Source: Tretioscincus oriximinensis (Eukaryota > Chordata > Lepidosauria > Squamata > Gymnophthalmidae). Taken from it: 64,000 nucleotides of DNA. Position 1 is the first letter of the stretch; each line of letters opens with the position of its first letter. Under the pieces are notes generated by a model that had not been told where the DNA came from, searched no databases, and saw nothing but the letters and a program-made list of their open reading frames with translations. Shown here piece by piece: positions 1-10,199 of the stretch. Made by a program: the position numbers and the translations under genes. The stretch covers positions 1,916,057-1,980,056 of the forward strand of contig JAJVDF010000139.1 of the NCBI GenBank assembly GCA_022410635.1. The letters run 5' to 3'.

Positions 1-94
1 CAAGCATAAACAGAGAAATATTTTGTGAGCTCTTGATTTTCAAACTGTTTTGAAGCAGATAGCAAAACGGTCTGAGATCAAGTCTGTAGTCTCT

Positions 95-425
95 TTCCCC
101 AGTAATGAAAAAGGCAAAACGGAGTGACAGTGATGGGTATAACTTAGGCTTTTTCAAAGTAACGATTCCTCTCTACAGTACTTTAGTTAGGCCACACTTA
201 GAATACTGTGTTCAATTCTGGGCGCCCCAATTTGATTTACTAGAGCAAGTTCAAAAGAAAGATACAAGGGTGGTTTGTGGTCTGGAAATCATATCCTATA
301 GAAACAGTTAAAGAATCTAGGGATGTCTAGCCTGCAAGAGAAGCTGAGAGAGAGCCTGATCAGCTTTGTACTCATTGGCATATGGAAAGACTGGAACCAA
401 TGGGATGCAACTGCAAGGAAGTAGA
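95..425 (+). mobile_element. CR1 LINE fragment, C-terminal end of the reverse transcriptase ORF
   Basis: A short open frame (about 160-260) reads [17 protein letters not shown], the C-terminal signature of CR1-type LINE ORF2 after the reverse transcriptase core. It then runs through a leucine/glutamine-rich stretch and stops at 309-311, followed by sequence typical of CR1 beyond its catalytic core. The copy is 5'-truncated and frame-damaged, with the usual residues after QFWAPQF partly lost. Its natural continuation, a CR1 3' end, lies at 1195-1411, so the two pieces look like one insertion split by the elements in between. It is not functional. The family is clear from the protein motif; the left edge is approximate. 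Confidence 0.8.
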
Positions 426-429
426 TTTT

Positions 430-1190
430 GGTTAGGCGCACACGATGATTTAAAAACCACTACAATGCTATAATCCGGAATATAACTATTGCGTGTCCAT
501 GTACACCAAACATATATACAGTAAAACCCCGTTTATCCGAACTTCGCTTAACCGAAACCCGGCTTAACCGAACTTCCTAAACTGCGTCATGTGACAGAGT
601 TAAACGTGTGGCGCCCTTACTGCGTAGGTGGAAAAAGGCTTCTCCTTCCGGCACGGCTCGCGGCGCGGGAAGAAGGGCGGAGTTTAAACGTCGGAGACGA
701 CGGATTTAAAGCATTACAGGTAAGAACAGTTTCATAATTTATTTAAATTAGAAATTTTATCATTAAACAGCTGAAAATAAAAAAAATGGACGATTTCATG
801 GATTATCCGAAAAATTGTATTATCCGAAATGGCTCCGCCCACTTTAGTTCGGATAAACAGGGTTTTACTGTATTCCATGAACAATGGTCCAGTTCTACTC
901 ATTGATCTCGTCACAGTGGAGTCCGAGAATTTTTTTTTTTTACTCGCAACAGCCAATAAAAACAACTGCCGCATTCTCAATTGTTTTAACATCTCGCGTC
1001 TAATTTGTGCACAGGCATACACTTGCTAGAGTACTGGTGTTCTCTGGAACAATGCCTGAATATCTGAGCAATAGTTTATTCCGGGGGAAAAGGCATTTAT
1101 TGTGAGTTGACTACTGAAAAACACTTAGCACTTTTGCCGGACACTTCCTGTTTGCGCTACGAATGAAGCAGAAAAACATTGTGTGTACGT
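430..1190 (+). mobile_element. Family X DNA-type element, copy 1, interrupted by a Tigger-like element
   Basis: This stretch matches 6208-6620 and the reverse complement of 33199-33584 over almost their whole length, for example around TTAAAAACC, CAACAGCCAATA and TTTTAACATCTCG. Between 518 and 871 it is interrupted by a 352-bp element absent from both other copies. The ends are roughly inverted (GGTTAGGCGCACAC at the left; GTGTGTACGTAGCC at the right), which suggests a terminal-inverted-repeat DNA element. TAGATTTT and TAGATTAG next to the ends could be a decayed 8-bp duplication. No transposase frame is visible, so it is non-autonomous. Family name unknown. Confidence 0.7.
519..870. mobile_element. 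Tigger/pogo-like non-autonomous DNA transposon with TA target duplication
   Basis: The element starts CAGTAAAACCCCGTTTATCC and ends with the inverted form GGATAAACAGGGTTTTACTG. TA stands immediately outside both ends (517-518 and 871-872), as expected of Tc1/mariner-superfamily pogo/Tigger elements. Inside, TTAACCGAA and TATCCGAA motifs repeat in both orientations near the termini. The middle is GC-rich, with no transposase frame. The uninterrupted family X copy at 6208-6620 shows the empty site, confirming the boundaries to within a base or two. Confidence 0.88.
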
Positions 1191-1194
1191 AGCC

Positions 1195-1411
1195 ATAGAT
1201 TAGAAATCGGAAGGAAAAAACCCCTTTCTGACAAGGGTGATAAACCAGTGGAACAGGTTGCCACAGGAGGTGGTGAGTTCTCCTTTGCTGGAAGTCTTCA
1301 AACAGAGGCTGGTCAGTCATCTGTTTGGGATGGCTTAGTGAATCATGCATTGAGCAGGGGGTTGGACCTGATGACCCTGGAAGTCCCTTCCAACTCTATC
1401 ATTCTAAGGAA
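1195..1411 (+). mobile_element. CR1 LINE 3' end
   Basis: The sequence reads through the non-coding end of CR1: AACAGGTTGCC, CTTCAAACAGAGGCTGG, GAGCAGGGGGTTGGA, CCTTCCAACTCTATCATTCT. The last part is the ATTCTA-type terminal motif of CR1. It continues the CR1 fragment at 95-425 in the same orientation, the two being separated by a family X insertion. Confidence 0.85.
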
Positions 1412-2194
1412 ATATAGGCTAATTGTAAATCANTTGGGTGATGTTCCAACATATTTTTATTTAATCCATCTTCATTCTTGAAGAACTCACCTCTGTGTAT
1501 TCACATCCTAATGATCTAACACTAAAGTGCTTCTGTAAGTAAAAAGAGATGACATGCTTAGGGCCTTTTTCACGCCACAAGTGGATTTCTAGGAATGCAG
1601 CATTTTAGAAACTTAATTAGCCAGGGATTTTAATTGAAAAAATATCCCCACTCAAAATGATGGAGTGACAAGAAAGTCAGCCCAAAATAACAAATGACTT
1701 ATAGAACTGACATATTCTGTGTTTCGAATGCAATCTTTTTCTGGTAACCTCAAGGAAATTGCCAAGGGGTCAAGGGGAACCTGGACTCCCATGAAGTATC
1801 TTGAGTTTTAGTTCAAAGACGTCAAAAATTGCTTTGGAAGCATTCATTAATCTTCATGACATATTTTCAACCTCACGACAGTTCACAGATGGTTAAAACT
1901 GAATCTCATAGGTGACCTTCCCCAATGTCGCTCTGAGTCAGAAGCAGAACCCAAGGGTCAGGACTTATAATCCCTTGCACGTGATCACAAGTAGCACCCA
2001 GCAAGGACTTGATAAGTCATTGAGCTTCCATGTTNTCACAAAAGTTAAGTTCTGGCCTAAGGACAGAAAACAGCAGCAAGCAACAAGTCTCATCCTTATA
2101 TTGCAAACCTATTAATACCTGGGATTGTTTTACTGATTCCAATGATCCATGAGGCCTTATCTTTGAGTAGATGCTTGCAGAATCATAACCATAA
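1412..2194. other. Unassigned AT-rich sequence, no gene seen
   Basis: Only short open frames with no recognisable domains occur here. No TSD pair, tail or second copy in the window was noticed. Isolated single N bases are present at 1432 and 2035. Confidence 0.5.
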
Positions 2195-2345
2195 GGTTCT
2201 GTCCCCACTGGGCCTTATTGTGGGCTATATCTTGGAATAAGAGCCTGCCATACGAATGGGGCCTGCCATAGACTACACTGNCATGTGGATTGCCAAGCTC
2301 TGTCCAGAAATACAGCCCATAATAAGGCTCAGTGGGGACAGGACC
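2195..2345. repeat. Family P inverted-repeat miniature element, copy 1
   Basis: Two arms of about 38 bp are near-perfect inverted copies: 2195-2232 begins GGTTCTGTCCCCACTG and 2308-2345 ends CAGTGGGGACAGGACC. The middle carries GCATGTGG/CCACATGC-type motifs. Similar units, more decayed, lie near 19214, 21045, 28222, 33587 and 38376. It looks like a foldback MITE without coding capacity; superfamily not determined. Confidence 0.75.
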
Positions 2346-2382
2346 TATCAGTAGCTACTGCTGCAATTGCTGCCAGTAACAA

Positions 2383-2560
2383 GACTGTAGCTCATTGGTG
2401 GAGCAAACTGTCTGAAAAGCAAAGGCTACCAGTTCAGTCCCCAGCTTCTGCTTTGAAGTTAACAATGACAAACCACTTCTATANCTCTGCCAAGAAAAAG
2501 GTACAGAGATGCCCATGGAGATGCCCATGTAGTCAACCCAAAGTTGTAAGAACATTATAA
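2383..2560 (+). mobile_element. Old tRNA-derived SINE
   Basis: A tRNA-like head (TAGCTCATTGGTGGAGCA as box A, CCAGTTCAGTCCCC as box B) is followed by a body with ACAAACCACTTCT and CTGCCAAGAAAAA. The same body occurs at 15795-15965. Many substitutions and no clear tail suggest an old copy. Confidence 0.6.
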
Positions 2561-2689
2561 CATAAGAGTTGGGTCAGGCCTGAGGCCGCTTCTCCACTAC
2601 AAGTTTTAAATTGCCTTTAAGAAAAAATAAAAATGAGGCAACATATTTACATGTATGTCCCCATTTACCCCCAATCTTCCTCGCAGTTC

Positions 2690-2885
2690 CCTCTCTGCCC
2701 TCAACACATCCTGGCAATTATTGTGACATCACAGACCCCAGAAATCATACAAGCTCNNGCATTCTTTGCAAGCCTGCGTACAATTACCAGGCAATCTCTC
2801 CTAGGCAAGAGCCAATGAGCATTTTACAATTTGCATACTGAAGNTCTGAGGCAGCTTTTATTTTGGACTTTACAATATGGAGGGT
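2690..2885 (+). mobile_element. Family Y DNA-type element, diverged partial copy
   Basis: The two-unit motif GCATTCTTTGCAAGCC ... GCAATCTCTCCTAGGC, followed by AAGAGCCAATGA, matches the family Y copy at 8031-8500. Divergence is high and two N bases fall in the match at 2757-2758, so the assignment is tentative. Confidence 0.4.
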
Positions 2886-3017
2886 GCTAAATCAGATAAT
2901 ATGCACTGACAATTTTCTCCACAGTAAAGACTTCTAGAGTGTGTGAAATGCTGGACATGCATAGTACTGTGGGGCATTCAGAAAGTAAAATCCCTTCCAA
3001 AGCACAGGAAATAGAAT

Positions 3018-3245
3018 GTGGGGATTGGACCACAGTCCATCTAGTCTCACATTCTGAAGCAGAAGAATGCAGGACCAATGCTAGTTTTCAACTCTTCATA
3101 ATTAGCATTTAGAAGGATCTTGCCTGTTTCTCCAACCTGGAAAAGGTAACTGTCATCCATTCTACTTCACTTTGTCTAAACCATTCTTAAAGCTATCCAG
3201 ACTGGTTATGGTCAGAATCTCTTCCAGTAGTACATTTTATAGATC
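3018..3245 (-). mobile_element. CR1 LINE 3' region, old antisense copy
   Basis: On the plus strand CAGTCCATCTAGTCTCACATTC and later CTATCCAGACTGG and CTTCCAGTAGTACATTTTATA are the reverse of the CR1 3' region seen intact at 26725-27094. It is strongly diverged and gapped. Confidence 0.5.
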
Positions 3246-4328
3246 AGAAGTAGGGAGTCTGGTTTGGCCTGGAGCCTACTCCCTAAGGAACCATTTGGTC
3301 CGGCAACTGGCATGCTCTCAGAGGAACCGTTAGGCTTCCTTGGTTAAATAATGGTTCCTCACTTTGTTAAAACATGAAATGAAATACAAAGAGGGAGGCC
3401 AAGGAAAGGGGGCAGCAAAAGGATGGGGGAGCATTGAAACATCTGCAGTTTGTGGGTCTGGCTGGGGGAATGACATGGGGAAGGGAGGGTGTGTGGCCTG
3501 GTTGCAGGTGGAGAAGAGGGGGGCATAGTCTGGGCAGGGTAGGTGTGGTCTCTGGGTGAGGAGGGGGTGTGGCCCTTGCATGATGTTACAAATATCCAGA
3601 TGAATCCTGTAGAAAAAAGATTCCCAACCACTGCCATAGACCAAAGACCCTTGAGTTGAAAAAATAATTATATGCAAAGCTACTGCGTAAACATAGCTTA
3701 CTGACACATTAGCCTACTCCGTATCGAACCAACATGAAAAGTGGGGACTACAGGCTGTTTTGTACTAGTCTGCTGCTGTCTTTGCTCTTGTAAGTTACCT
3801 ATCCCTAAATAACGTGTTGCCACTAATCTTACATTAATATTTTGCAATGAACTGGAGTTGGCCTTTGCTCTTGGAGATCGCACTAAAATACGTTCTTCCC
3901 CATCCCCCATTGTTCCAGTTCCTGGTTTGATGTGCACCTAGAAAGGATTTTCTCTCTCTTTTTTTTAANTAGCAAATTATGGTATTTTCTTTACAACAAT
4001 AGATCCATGTAACNGCAACAGTGAGGGAGGTATAATCTTTCAAGGCAGTTTGTTTGGCCAGAAGAGGTTAAAAAGGCCACCGTTCTAATTTTATGAAGAG
4101 CAAGAGAGCAAGTCCAAAGCCCCTTACCAGTTGTCTGTCTGCAGCCACTACCTCTTCCTCTGGGCCAGTTTGCTGTCACAAGTACTCGCTCATCCTCTTC
4201 CTCCTCCTCTTCCTCCTCCTCCTCCCTAAACTGCCTGGCCCTTTTCAAACTACAATATTATGACCAACACCTGCCTGTTTTGTTCACTCCCTGGATTGAG
4301 TCCAAATAATATTTTTTAAAAACCATAA
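3246..4328. other. Unassigned sequence with a G/A-rich tract and a CTC/CTT microsatellite
   Basis: No gene is seen. 3390-3570 is purine-rich (GGGGGAG-type runs). 4195-4226 is a (CTC)(CTT)n microsatellite; antisense it would spell a run of glutamates, which is a shadow, not a protein. Confidence 0.5.
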
Positions 4329-4336
4329 ACTACAGG

Positions 4337-4642
4337 CAGTGCTTTTTTTCCAGAAAAAAAGGTGACGGTACTAACGCCGGCGAGGGGGGCGGCGGCGTTA
4401 GTACCGTGGGGAGGCGGGGGACGGGTACTAACCCCCCAGTTAGTACCGCGGGGCAGGGAGGCAGTAGCAGCGGCGGGGGGCGACGTTAGCGGTGGCGGGG
4501 GGCGGTGTTAGCGCCGGCGGGGGCAGCGGGGGGGGCGGGGGGCGGTGTTAGCTGTCGCCCCCCTGCCGCTGCCGGGCCCCCCCACCTAAATAAAAGGTGC
4601 CAGTAGTGCGTTCCGGCGCGTTCCGGCACAAAAAAAGCCCTG
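4337..4642. mobile_element. GC-rich hAT-like MITE, copy 1
   Basis: The ends are CAGTGCTTTTTTTCCAG and, inverted, CAGGGCTTTTTTTGTG. They are flanked by ACTACAGG (4329-4336) and ACTACACG (4643-4650), an 8-bp duplication with one mismatch, as made by hAT transposases. The interior is very GC-rich, with repeated GTTAGTACCG / CGGTACTAAC and GCGGCGTTAG motifs in both orientations, so the transcript would fold strongly. No coding capacity. The second copy is 49576-50028. Confidence 0.85.
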
Positions 4643-4650
4643 ACTACACG

Positions 4651-6207
4651 GAACCCTCGATGGTGCTAAATTTTTTATTCCAAAGTGGATATTTGTAGTA
4701 TCTTTTCAACACTACATTTTAAGATATAACCAGAGCTTGCAAAGCAGGATTTACCTATATGTTTTCCTCTCATGGCTTAATAGTGAGAGAGGAAGAAATG
4801 GGAGGAGGGACACCCTTTGTTGTCTTTTTGCAGGCAAATAAGCGCAGAAGAGGTGGATTTGTGGACAGGAAAGCTGAAGCATCTTGCTAGGAATTTGGAA
4901 TTTTCCCTGTAGGCAAGCAGATATCTAGAATTCTTCTGTCAATTTTAATTTTACTTCTATTCCCCTGTAAGTTCAATTTTCTGTCAGTTTTCCTAAGCAG
5001 TTTGCTACAAAATGTGCTCAGAGGCACTAAGGACAAGGAAGGTATTTATGCAGAATCACTAACCTCAGGGTAAAATTTGGGGTGCCAATGATGTGGATGG
5101 AACACTGACGTTGCATCCAAACATCACTGTGGGCTGCAGGCACAAGAGGTTTTCATACAACAGTGGTACCACCACTGTGATAACTTCACTCCATGTGTTA
5201 ACAGGAGTTATCGCAATGCACCTGGGAAAATGGTCCTTTGCCCCTTTGCTTTTATTGTCTGAAATGGCCACGCCTGTACTCAGAGGCGAGAAATTTTCCT
5301 GTATGTACAGATTCCTAATAGGATTATCAGGATACTGCAAGAAGATGCTAGAACAAGACAATGCAAAATCACATACTGAGCATGCTCGGTGTTTACTTCC
5401 TGGTTAGTTGTCTTGTCTGTTCTATGTGGATGTAAAGGTTTTCTAATGGTTTGTTTGAAAAAGGATGGACTAGGCATGGACTCGCCATTGGGTTATTCCA
5501 GATTTTTAAACCAGTGTGATTTTTAATACATCATGTGGAGGGGGGCTTACATATTCCACTGAACCTGGATATTCTGGAATAAATCTGGAGTATCCATGCT
5601 GTATTTCAGAATATACAATTATGTCATATCTGGATGAAACTTTAATCCTTCACGTGAATTCTTTAAATAACTTCCACACCTGGGTGAGCTAGTGATAGAT
5701 GGATAGACTTGACCCAAAGGCCAATTATAGTCACTTCTGAAGTAGACCACTCAGGACAGCTTCATCCCAAGATGCAGGTGTAAATTTTACTGCTTACAAT
5801 GTGAAAGGGTATTAAATGTTTGAAGGATGTTTTTAAAAAATGATGAATGAGCACTACCTGAAAGTCAGTATCCACGATCTTATCCACAGATTTATCCCAA
5901 TTTTTAAAATCTGTGAATACTGGTTCTTGTTGTTCAGTATTCCTCCACTATGTCTTTTGTCATCCTGGAAAATACTGTTTCCCTAGATCAGTTCAATGTA
6001 GATTCCTTCTGCCAGAGCCATATAAATATGTGACTAGTCCTATAAAACTGATACACCATTCCACTCACAGATGTTGTACGTATGATTCTTTGTCAAAGGC
6101 TGCATCCACACAGCACTTGTTTATTCTAGATTTTGTACTTCTGACAGTTCTTGGCAAACGAGATTTTTCCAATCCTTCTGTTTGCTGGTTGTCAAGAGGA
6201 AGAGCCG
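4651..6207. other. Unassigned AT-rich sequence with one decayed inverted-repeat element
   Basis: No gene is seen. Around 5487-5625 GGATATTCTGGAATAAATC occurs beside partly inverted copies and resembles the hairpin element at 50211-50348, so it is probably a decayed relative. The rest gives only short frames without domains. Confidence 0.45.
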
Positions 6208-6620
6208 TAGGCTGTGTGTGCATGATGACTTAAAAACCGCTGCAAAGCTATATTCCAGAATATAGCAATCACGTGTCTGTGCACACCAAACCTGTACATT
6301 CTGTGACCAATGCCCCAGTTCCGTAACATTGCTTTTTGATCCGTGGAAATGCAGTCCAAGAATTTTACTTGCAACAGCCAATAGGAACAACTGCTATGTT
6401 CTCACTTGTTTTAACATCTCGTGTCTAATTTGTGCACACACACAGGCTCATGAGAGTGCGGGAGTCCTCCAGAACGATGTCTGAATATCCCAGCAATACT
6501 TTATTCTGGAAAAAATTGCGTTTATTGCGGGTCGACTTCTGAAAATGCTTAGCACGTGTGCCTGACAGTTCCTCATAGCGCTCCAAATGAGGCACAAAAT
6601 AGCTGAGTGCACATAACCTT
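6208..6620 (+). mobile_element. Family X element, copy 2 (uninterrupted)
   Basis: It matches 430-1190 without the Tigger-like insertion, through GACTTAAAAACCGC, CACACCAAACCTGTACATTC, TTTTAACATCTCG and ACTTCTGAAAATGCTTAG. The point CCTGTACATTC is the empty site of the insertion in copy 1. Ends are approximate; a coarse inverted relation (GGCTGTGTGTGCA against GTGCACATAACC) is visible. Confidence 0.7.
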
Positions 6621-6699
6621 AGTCCCTCTTCCCAAATGCTATTGGTTAATTTGTTATCTTCACACACCCCTTTTGTGGGGTGAAGGAATGTTTATGGGA

Positions 6700-7015
6700 A
6701 CACAGGGATGGAAAATCTTATGAGAAACTCATACATATATGATGTTTTTGCACAATTTTGAACCTATACAAGGGAGAAACTCCAGGATCCTAGTCTCCCT
6801 CCCCCAAGACCCCATCTACTTTTTTCTGGAGCGACCGTTTTGAGTCATGTGACTTATGAGTACGCCCCTTTTTTGCCATATGACTTCTGGCCAGTGTTCA
6901 TCCAGTGCCATCAGAAGCCAAATGGCAAAAAGGGGGCGGGGCCAGAAGTCCAGACAGGAATTTCTCCCCCCAGGTACAACTTTCCAGGGGATGGAAATTT
7001 CCCACCATATAATGT
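6700..7015 (+). repeat. Family W dispersed repeat, copy 1
   Basis: It matches 28445-28800: both carry AAACTCATAC, AGGGAGAAAYTCCAGGATCC, CCCATCTAC, CCAGAAGTCCAG and AAATTTCCCA in the same order. No coding frame or clear tail is seen. It may be a DNA element; family unknown. Confidence 0.6.
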
Positions 7016-7386
7016 AAACATTGCAGTTTCTTGCTAAACTGTATCTCCAATTCATTCAACCTTATTGGAATCGATTTGACAGCTGGCTTTCCCATAGTCC
7101 AGATTATCAGCTTGCCCAAAAACACAATAATTTTGGAGGGATATAGAAAAGGAGATTAATATCAAGTTCAATACTAATACAATGGTCATCCTGCAATCTG
7201 GAATTAATACCAATATGAATTTAAGAGGAAAATAAATCCTGGAAGAGAGTTTATCTTGTGCTCAACTAATACTCCTCAGAGGATGGAAAGATCTATCAAA
7301 ATGGTCATTGAATATGTGGTATGATTATCTAATGGTGGTTGAGATTGCAAATTGTAAAATATGTAATATGAACAATATGGAAAAGA

Positions 7387-7387
<1 letters not shown>

Positions 7388-7417
<30 letters not shown>

Positions 7418-7762
7418 AANNNNNNNNNNNNNNNNNNNNNNNNNNNNNNNNNNNNNNNNNNNNNNNNNNNNNNNNNNNNNNNNNNNNNNNNNNNNNNNNN
7501 NNNNNNNNNNNNNNNNNNNNNNNNNNNNNNNNNNGGACTCAAAGCGGCTTACAAGGATATATTTTGCCCGAAGGCTCACATTCTATCTTCCCCACCAGGC
7601 TCTGGTGGTTCCCATGTATCTTCTTGCAGTCAGTTGCAATTTTTTGCAATTCATGCTTTTGAATAGCTGGGTTGGCTAGAGCTACAGGCTAGTGGAAGGT
7701 GCTTACCCCTCCCCACGTCCCACACAGGGCTTCCTAAGCGACTGAGCTATCCATGCCTGCTT
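7388..7762 (-). mobile_element. SINE C, antisense, with assembly gap in its tail
   Basis: Read on the minus strand it starts with a tRNA-like head (GGCATGGATAGCTCAGTCGC). The body contains TGCAAGTAG-type and GGAACCACC motifs, then AAGCCGCTTTGAGTCC, then the gap, and ends in (TTC)n. The segment holding box B is missing: the sequence jumps from CTTAG to GAAGCCCTGTGTGGG. The copy sits inside an L1 fragment. Confidence 0.78.
7420..7534. other. Assembly gap (115 N)
   Basis: A run of 115 N follows directly on a (GAA)n tract. Since the sequence resumes inside the 3' part of the same SINE, the missing DNA is probably the rest of the microsatellite plus the last bases of that SINE. Confidence 0.98.
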
Positions 7763-8030
7763 AAGGACATGTAAACAGAAATGGGATGTGGTAACATTAT
7801 TTCAAAAATAGATTACAGAATGAAATGAAAAAAATAAGGTTAATATTAGTCTTTTCATTATATCTTATAAAAATTGGTGAATAATTTAAGAGCACTTTGA
7901 GGGAGGGGGGAGGCAAGGTGGAGGGAGGGAGGTAATAACAAGAGGAGGGTTTAAGTGCATTGAATATGTGTGAATTATAATTTGTTTATGTTTTTTGAGG
8001 TCTGTGTATTGAAAATAATTTTAAAAAATA

Positions 8031-8500
8031 TACACATTGCCTAGTGAGTCCCATAAGGCATTGCTGCGGTTGTCTTATTACAATTCCCAGCATGCTCTGC
8101 AAGCCTTTCACAATTTCCAAGCATTCCCTGAAAGCCAAAAGCCAATGAACTTGTACACGTCACTCAGAAGTCTCACAAGATTTGCCAAGTTCACATTGCT
8201 GAATGTCCCCACAAAGGTTTATTTCATATTTTACAAAATGCCCACTGTTGAATCACACAAGCTTCAGTTACTAGACATTCTACAACACTAGATCTTTTTA
8301 GTAAGTGGATCACTGTACCTTGTGATCTTGTGGGGCAGATTGAAGGTGATGTTGCTACCAACTTNATAGAAATTGTGTGTGGGGATGCAACCTCTGCATA
8401 TCAGTGTTGAATACAGTGGCACCATTGTTCAGGTAACTTCCATGCACTTACAGCCAATGCATTTCAACACATTGGTCTTCCTCGAGGAAAATATAACCAC
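8031..8500 (+). mobile_element. Family Y DNA-type element, copy 2 (two-unit form)
   Basis: It begins with GTCCCATAAGGCATTGCTGC, carries ACAATTCCCAGCATGCTCTGC and a second, diverged unit ACAATTTCCAAGCATTCCCTG. It continues through TTCACATTGCTGAATGTCCCC and AAGTGGATCACTGTACC to a GC-poor end. Other copies are at 11826 (-), 13975 (+), 29693 (-), 54340 (-), 57335 (+) and 60430 (-). No transposase frame, so non-autonomous. Copy edges are approximate. Confidence 0.7.
8078..8100 (+). promoter_or_regulatory. ZNF143/THAP11-like binding motif inside family Y
   Basis: TTACAATTCCCAGCATGC followed by TCTGC closely resembles the known ZNF143 (SBS) motif, ACTACAATTCCCAGMATGC. Related words occur in Y copies at 11962-11980, 14054-14079, 54631-54650 and 57381-57402. 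Binding is an inference from motif similarity only. Confidence 0.45.
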
Positions 8501-8538
8501 AAATCATATAAAAGAGCCCACCCACTAATGGCTGGATT

Positions 8539-8588
8539 CATCCAATGGTATTCATAAAATGAAGTCATTTTATGAATACTATTGGATG
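8539..8588. repeat. 50-nt near-perfect palindrome
   Basis: Two 24-nt arms (8539-8562 and 8565-8588) are inverted copies with a single mismatch, separated by only AG. The arm reads CATCCAATGGTATTCATAAA and onward. The loop is too short for a typical microRNA precursor. It may be the collapsed core of a foldback element or a cruciform-forming site. Confidence 0.85.
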
Positions 8589-9700
8589 TAGCAAAGGATT
8601 TCAGTCCATATATAACTAAAAAGGTCTTACTAGCACTGATTANACTGGACTTCTAAGATGCTTGCAAGTTGTCAGGCGTTAGTTCAATTTTTCTTTGTTA
8701 TCCATGTTACAATGTCCAACTTTCAATACTTGGTACTGATTGCTGATATTTATACATATTCTATTTTTGAACTTCCTGTTTCTAAAAAAAATAAAAAATA
8801 AAATAAATAACTTGGTAAAACATTCAGAAATAGACAATACAACTAGAGTTATGATGCNATCTTAAAAAATTATTTTTGTTCCTAAAAAAAACATAACAGT
8901 CCCTAAATATCGTTAGCCTTAAGGAAGTTTGTGTTTCTTACCCCAAAACTCACACTACCATTGTAAGCCCATTGAGCTTAGTGCTAGCTAGTAATTGGAC
9001 TGAAATCACCATATAACATTAGTCTCTGAGCCAGAATTTCAAAACTGGTCTCCCTGCTCTGTTTCAAACCAAATTCAGCCTAGTGATGTTGATGGAGATA
9101 ATTTATTACAGTGGATTTTTAAAAAATCTGCTACCTGTTTTATGTCTGGTGCCTCTTTTGATTGTATTATTTCCTGCAGCGGTGTCTGCCATAAGGAGCG
9201 CGAGTAATCACTTTGATCATCTCATCAACTGGAGCTTGCAACCAAGCTATTTAAACTTTTTTCTTCAGCTCTGTGGCAAGATCAGTAACGTATACGAAGT
9301 AGATACGAATAATAGCTGTCTTTTTACTTTGCCTAAGCTCTAGGCTATTTTATAGATGCCTTTCTCTGGCATTGCCAGCTGTTTCCCNTATCTCAGATCT
9401 ATTCCTCAAAGCTCAACATATCTCAGATCTATTCCTCAAAGCTCAAATACTGGCCATCTTCCAGTTGGTGATGGGAAGATGAGAAGATTAGGTATTCCTA
9501 ATGCCAAATAATGCAAAGTAAAAGGCAAGCTAGTGCAAAGCCCACCTTCTCAGCAAACACGAACTCACTAAAGACAGTGGACAGCCTCACTTTCCTTACA
9601 TACTGTCCGGGACCAAAAAAAATGCAAAACATTCGTTTATCAAATGAAACTGCATCCAATCTAAAGAAGGTGTTCCAAGAATACACTGTTGCTGGCTTTA
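8589..9700. other. Unassigned sequence with a 28-bp tandem duplication
   Basis: No gene is seen. At 9389-9446 a unit beginning TATCTCAGATCTATTCCTCA is present twice in direct tandem without a mismatch, with period 30. The rest has short frames only. Confidence 0.55.
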
Positions 9701-9702
9701 TC

Positions 9703-9770
9703 GCATAAGAACACACTGTCTTACACAGTGGCCCACCAGTTGCAACTGGGCAGTCTGAAACAGAAGAAGT
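9703..9770 (-). mobile_element. Short CR1 3' fragment
   Basis: ACACAGTGGCCCACCAGTTGC on the plus strand is the reverse of the CR1 3' end, as also seen at 29640-29675. It is too short for much more. Confidence 0.5.
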
Positions 9771-10199
9771 CAACATCGTCACCTGTTCTCGACGCCCTGC
9801 AAATGTCATTTCAGGAATACCGCCCGTTGCTCCATCCCAGAGGAAGTATCAAAGAATCCATCCTAGTAATTATTTGTACCCTTGGTGTCCATGAACTTGT
9901 CTAAGAGTATTAGCCTGGCTATTTATTTTAAAGTCTGGAAGGACACGTTCGTGATCCTGCCTCACGCATCTTCACGTTTCCATACTGCTCCAATATATTG
10001 TGTAGCATTTTTGTCACTAATAAGCCCAAGAAGGCATTTCTGTGCCTTCCTTACTACACTATACCAGGTAAAGCTCCCTACAAGCAAAGATGCTTGCCAC
10101 ATTACAACTGAAATATTTATTAAATACAAACACTTGCTTCTGTTCAATCCTTATTCATATGCTTCTATATATTTCATAAGGGGTACAGACATATCTATC

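Larger units (their letters stand above)
7070..8030 (+). pseudogene. L1 ORF2 C-terminal fragment and 3'UTR, split by a SINE
   Basis: The frame around 7126-7350 translates to FWRDIEKEINIKFNTNT ... GWKDLSKWSLNMWYDYL with one in-frame TAA. This matches the C-terminal region of the L1 at 41461-44890 (there GWKDTSKWTITSWYEYL). At 7388 a (GAA)n tract starts the tail of a minus-strand SINE with an assembly gap. After that SINE (7763-8030) comes an AT-rich stretch with GGGAGGGGGGAGGCAAGGTG, a G-rich tract like that in the L1 3'UTR at 26490-26515 on the opposite strand. The fragment is 5'-truncated and dead. Confidence 0.72.

Noticed and set aside
7308..7679. Frame with an arginine run across the gap
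   Set aside because: The arginines are (AGA)n of a microsatellite and the centre is unknown sequence; the N-terminal piece is L1.
8539..8588. Possible microRNA hairpin
   Set aside because: The loop is only 2 nt, far shorter than in a usual precursor, and no small-RNA evidence is available.
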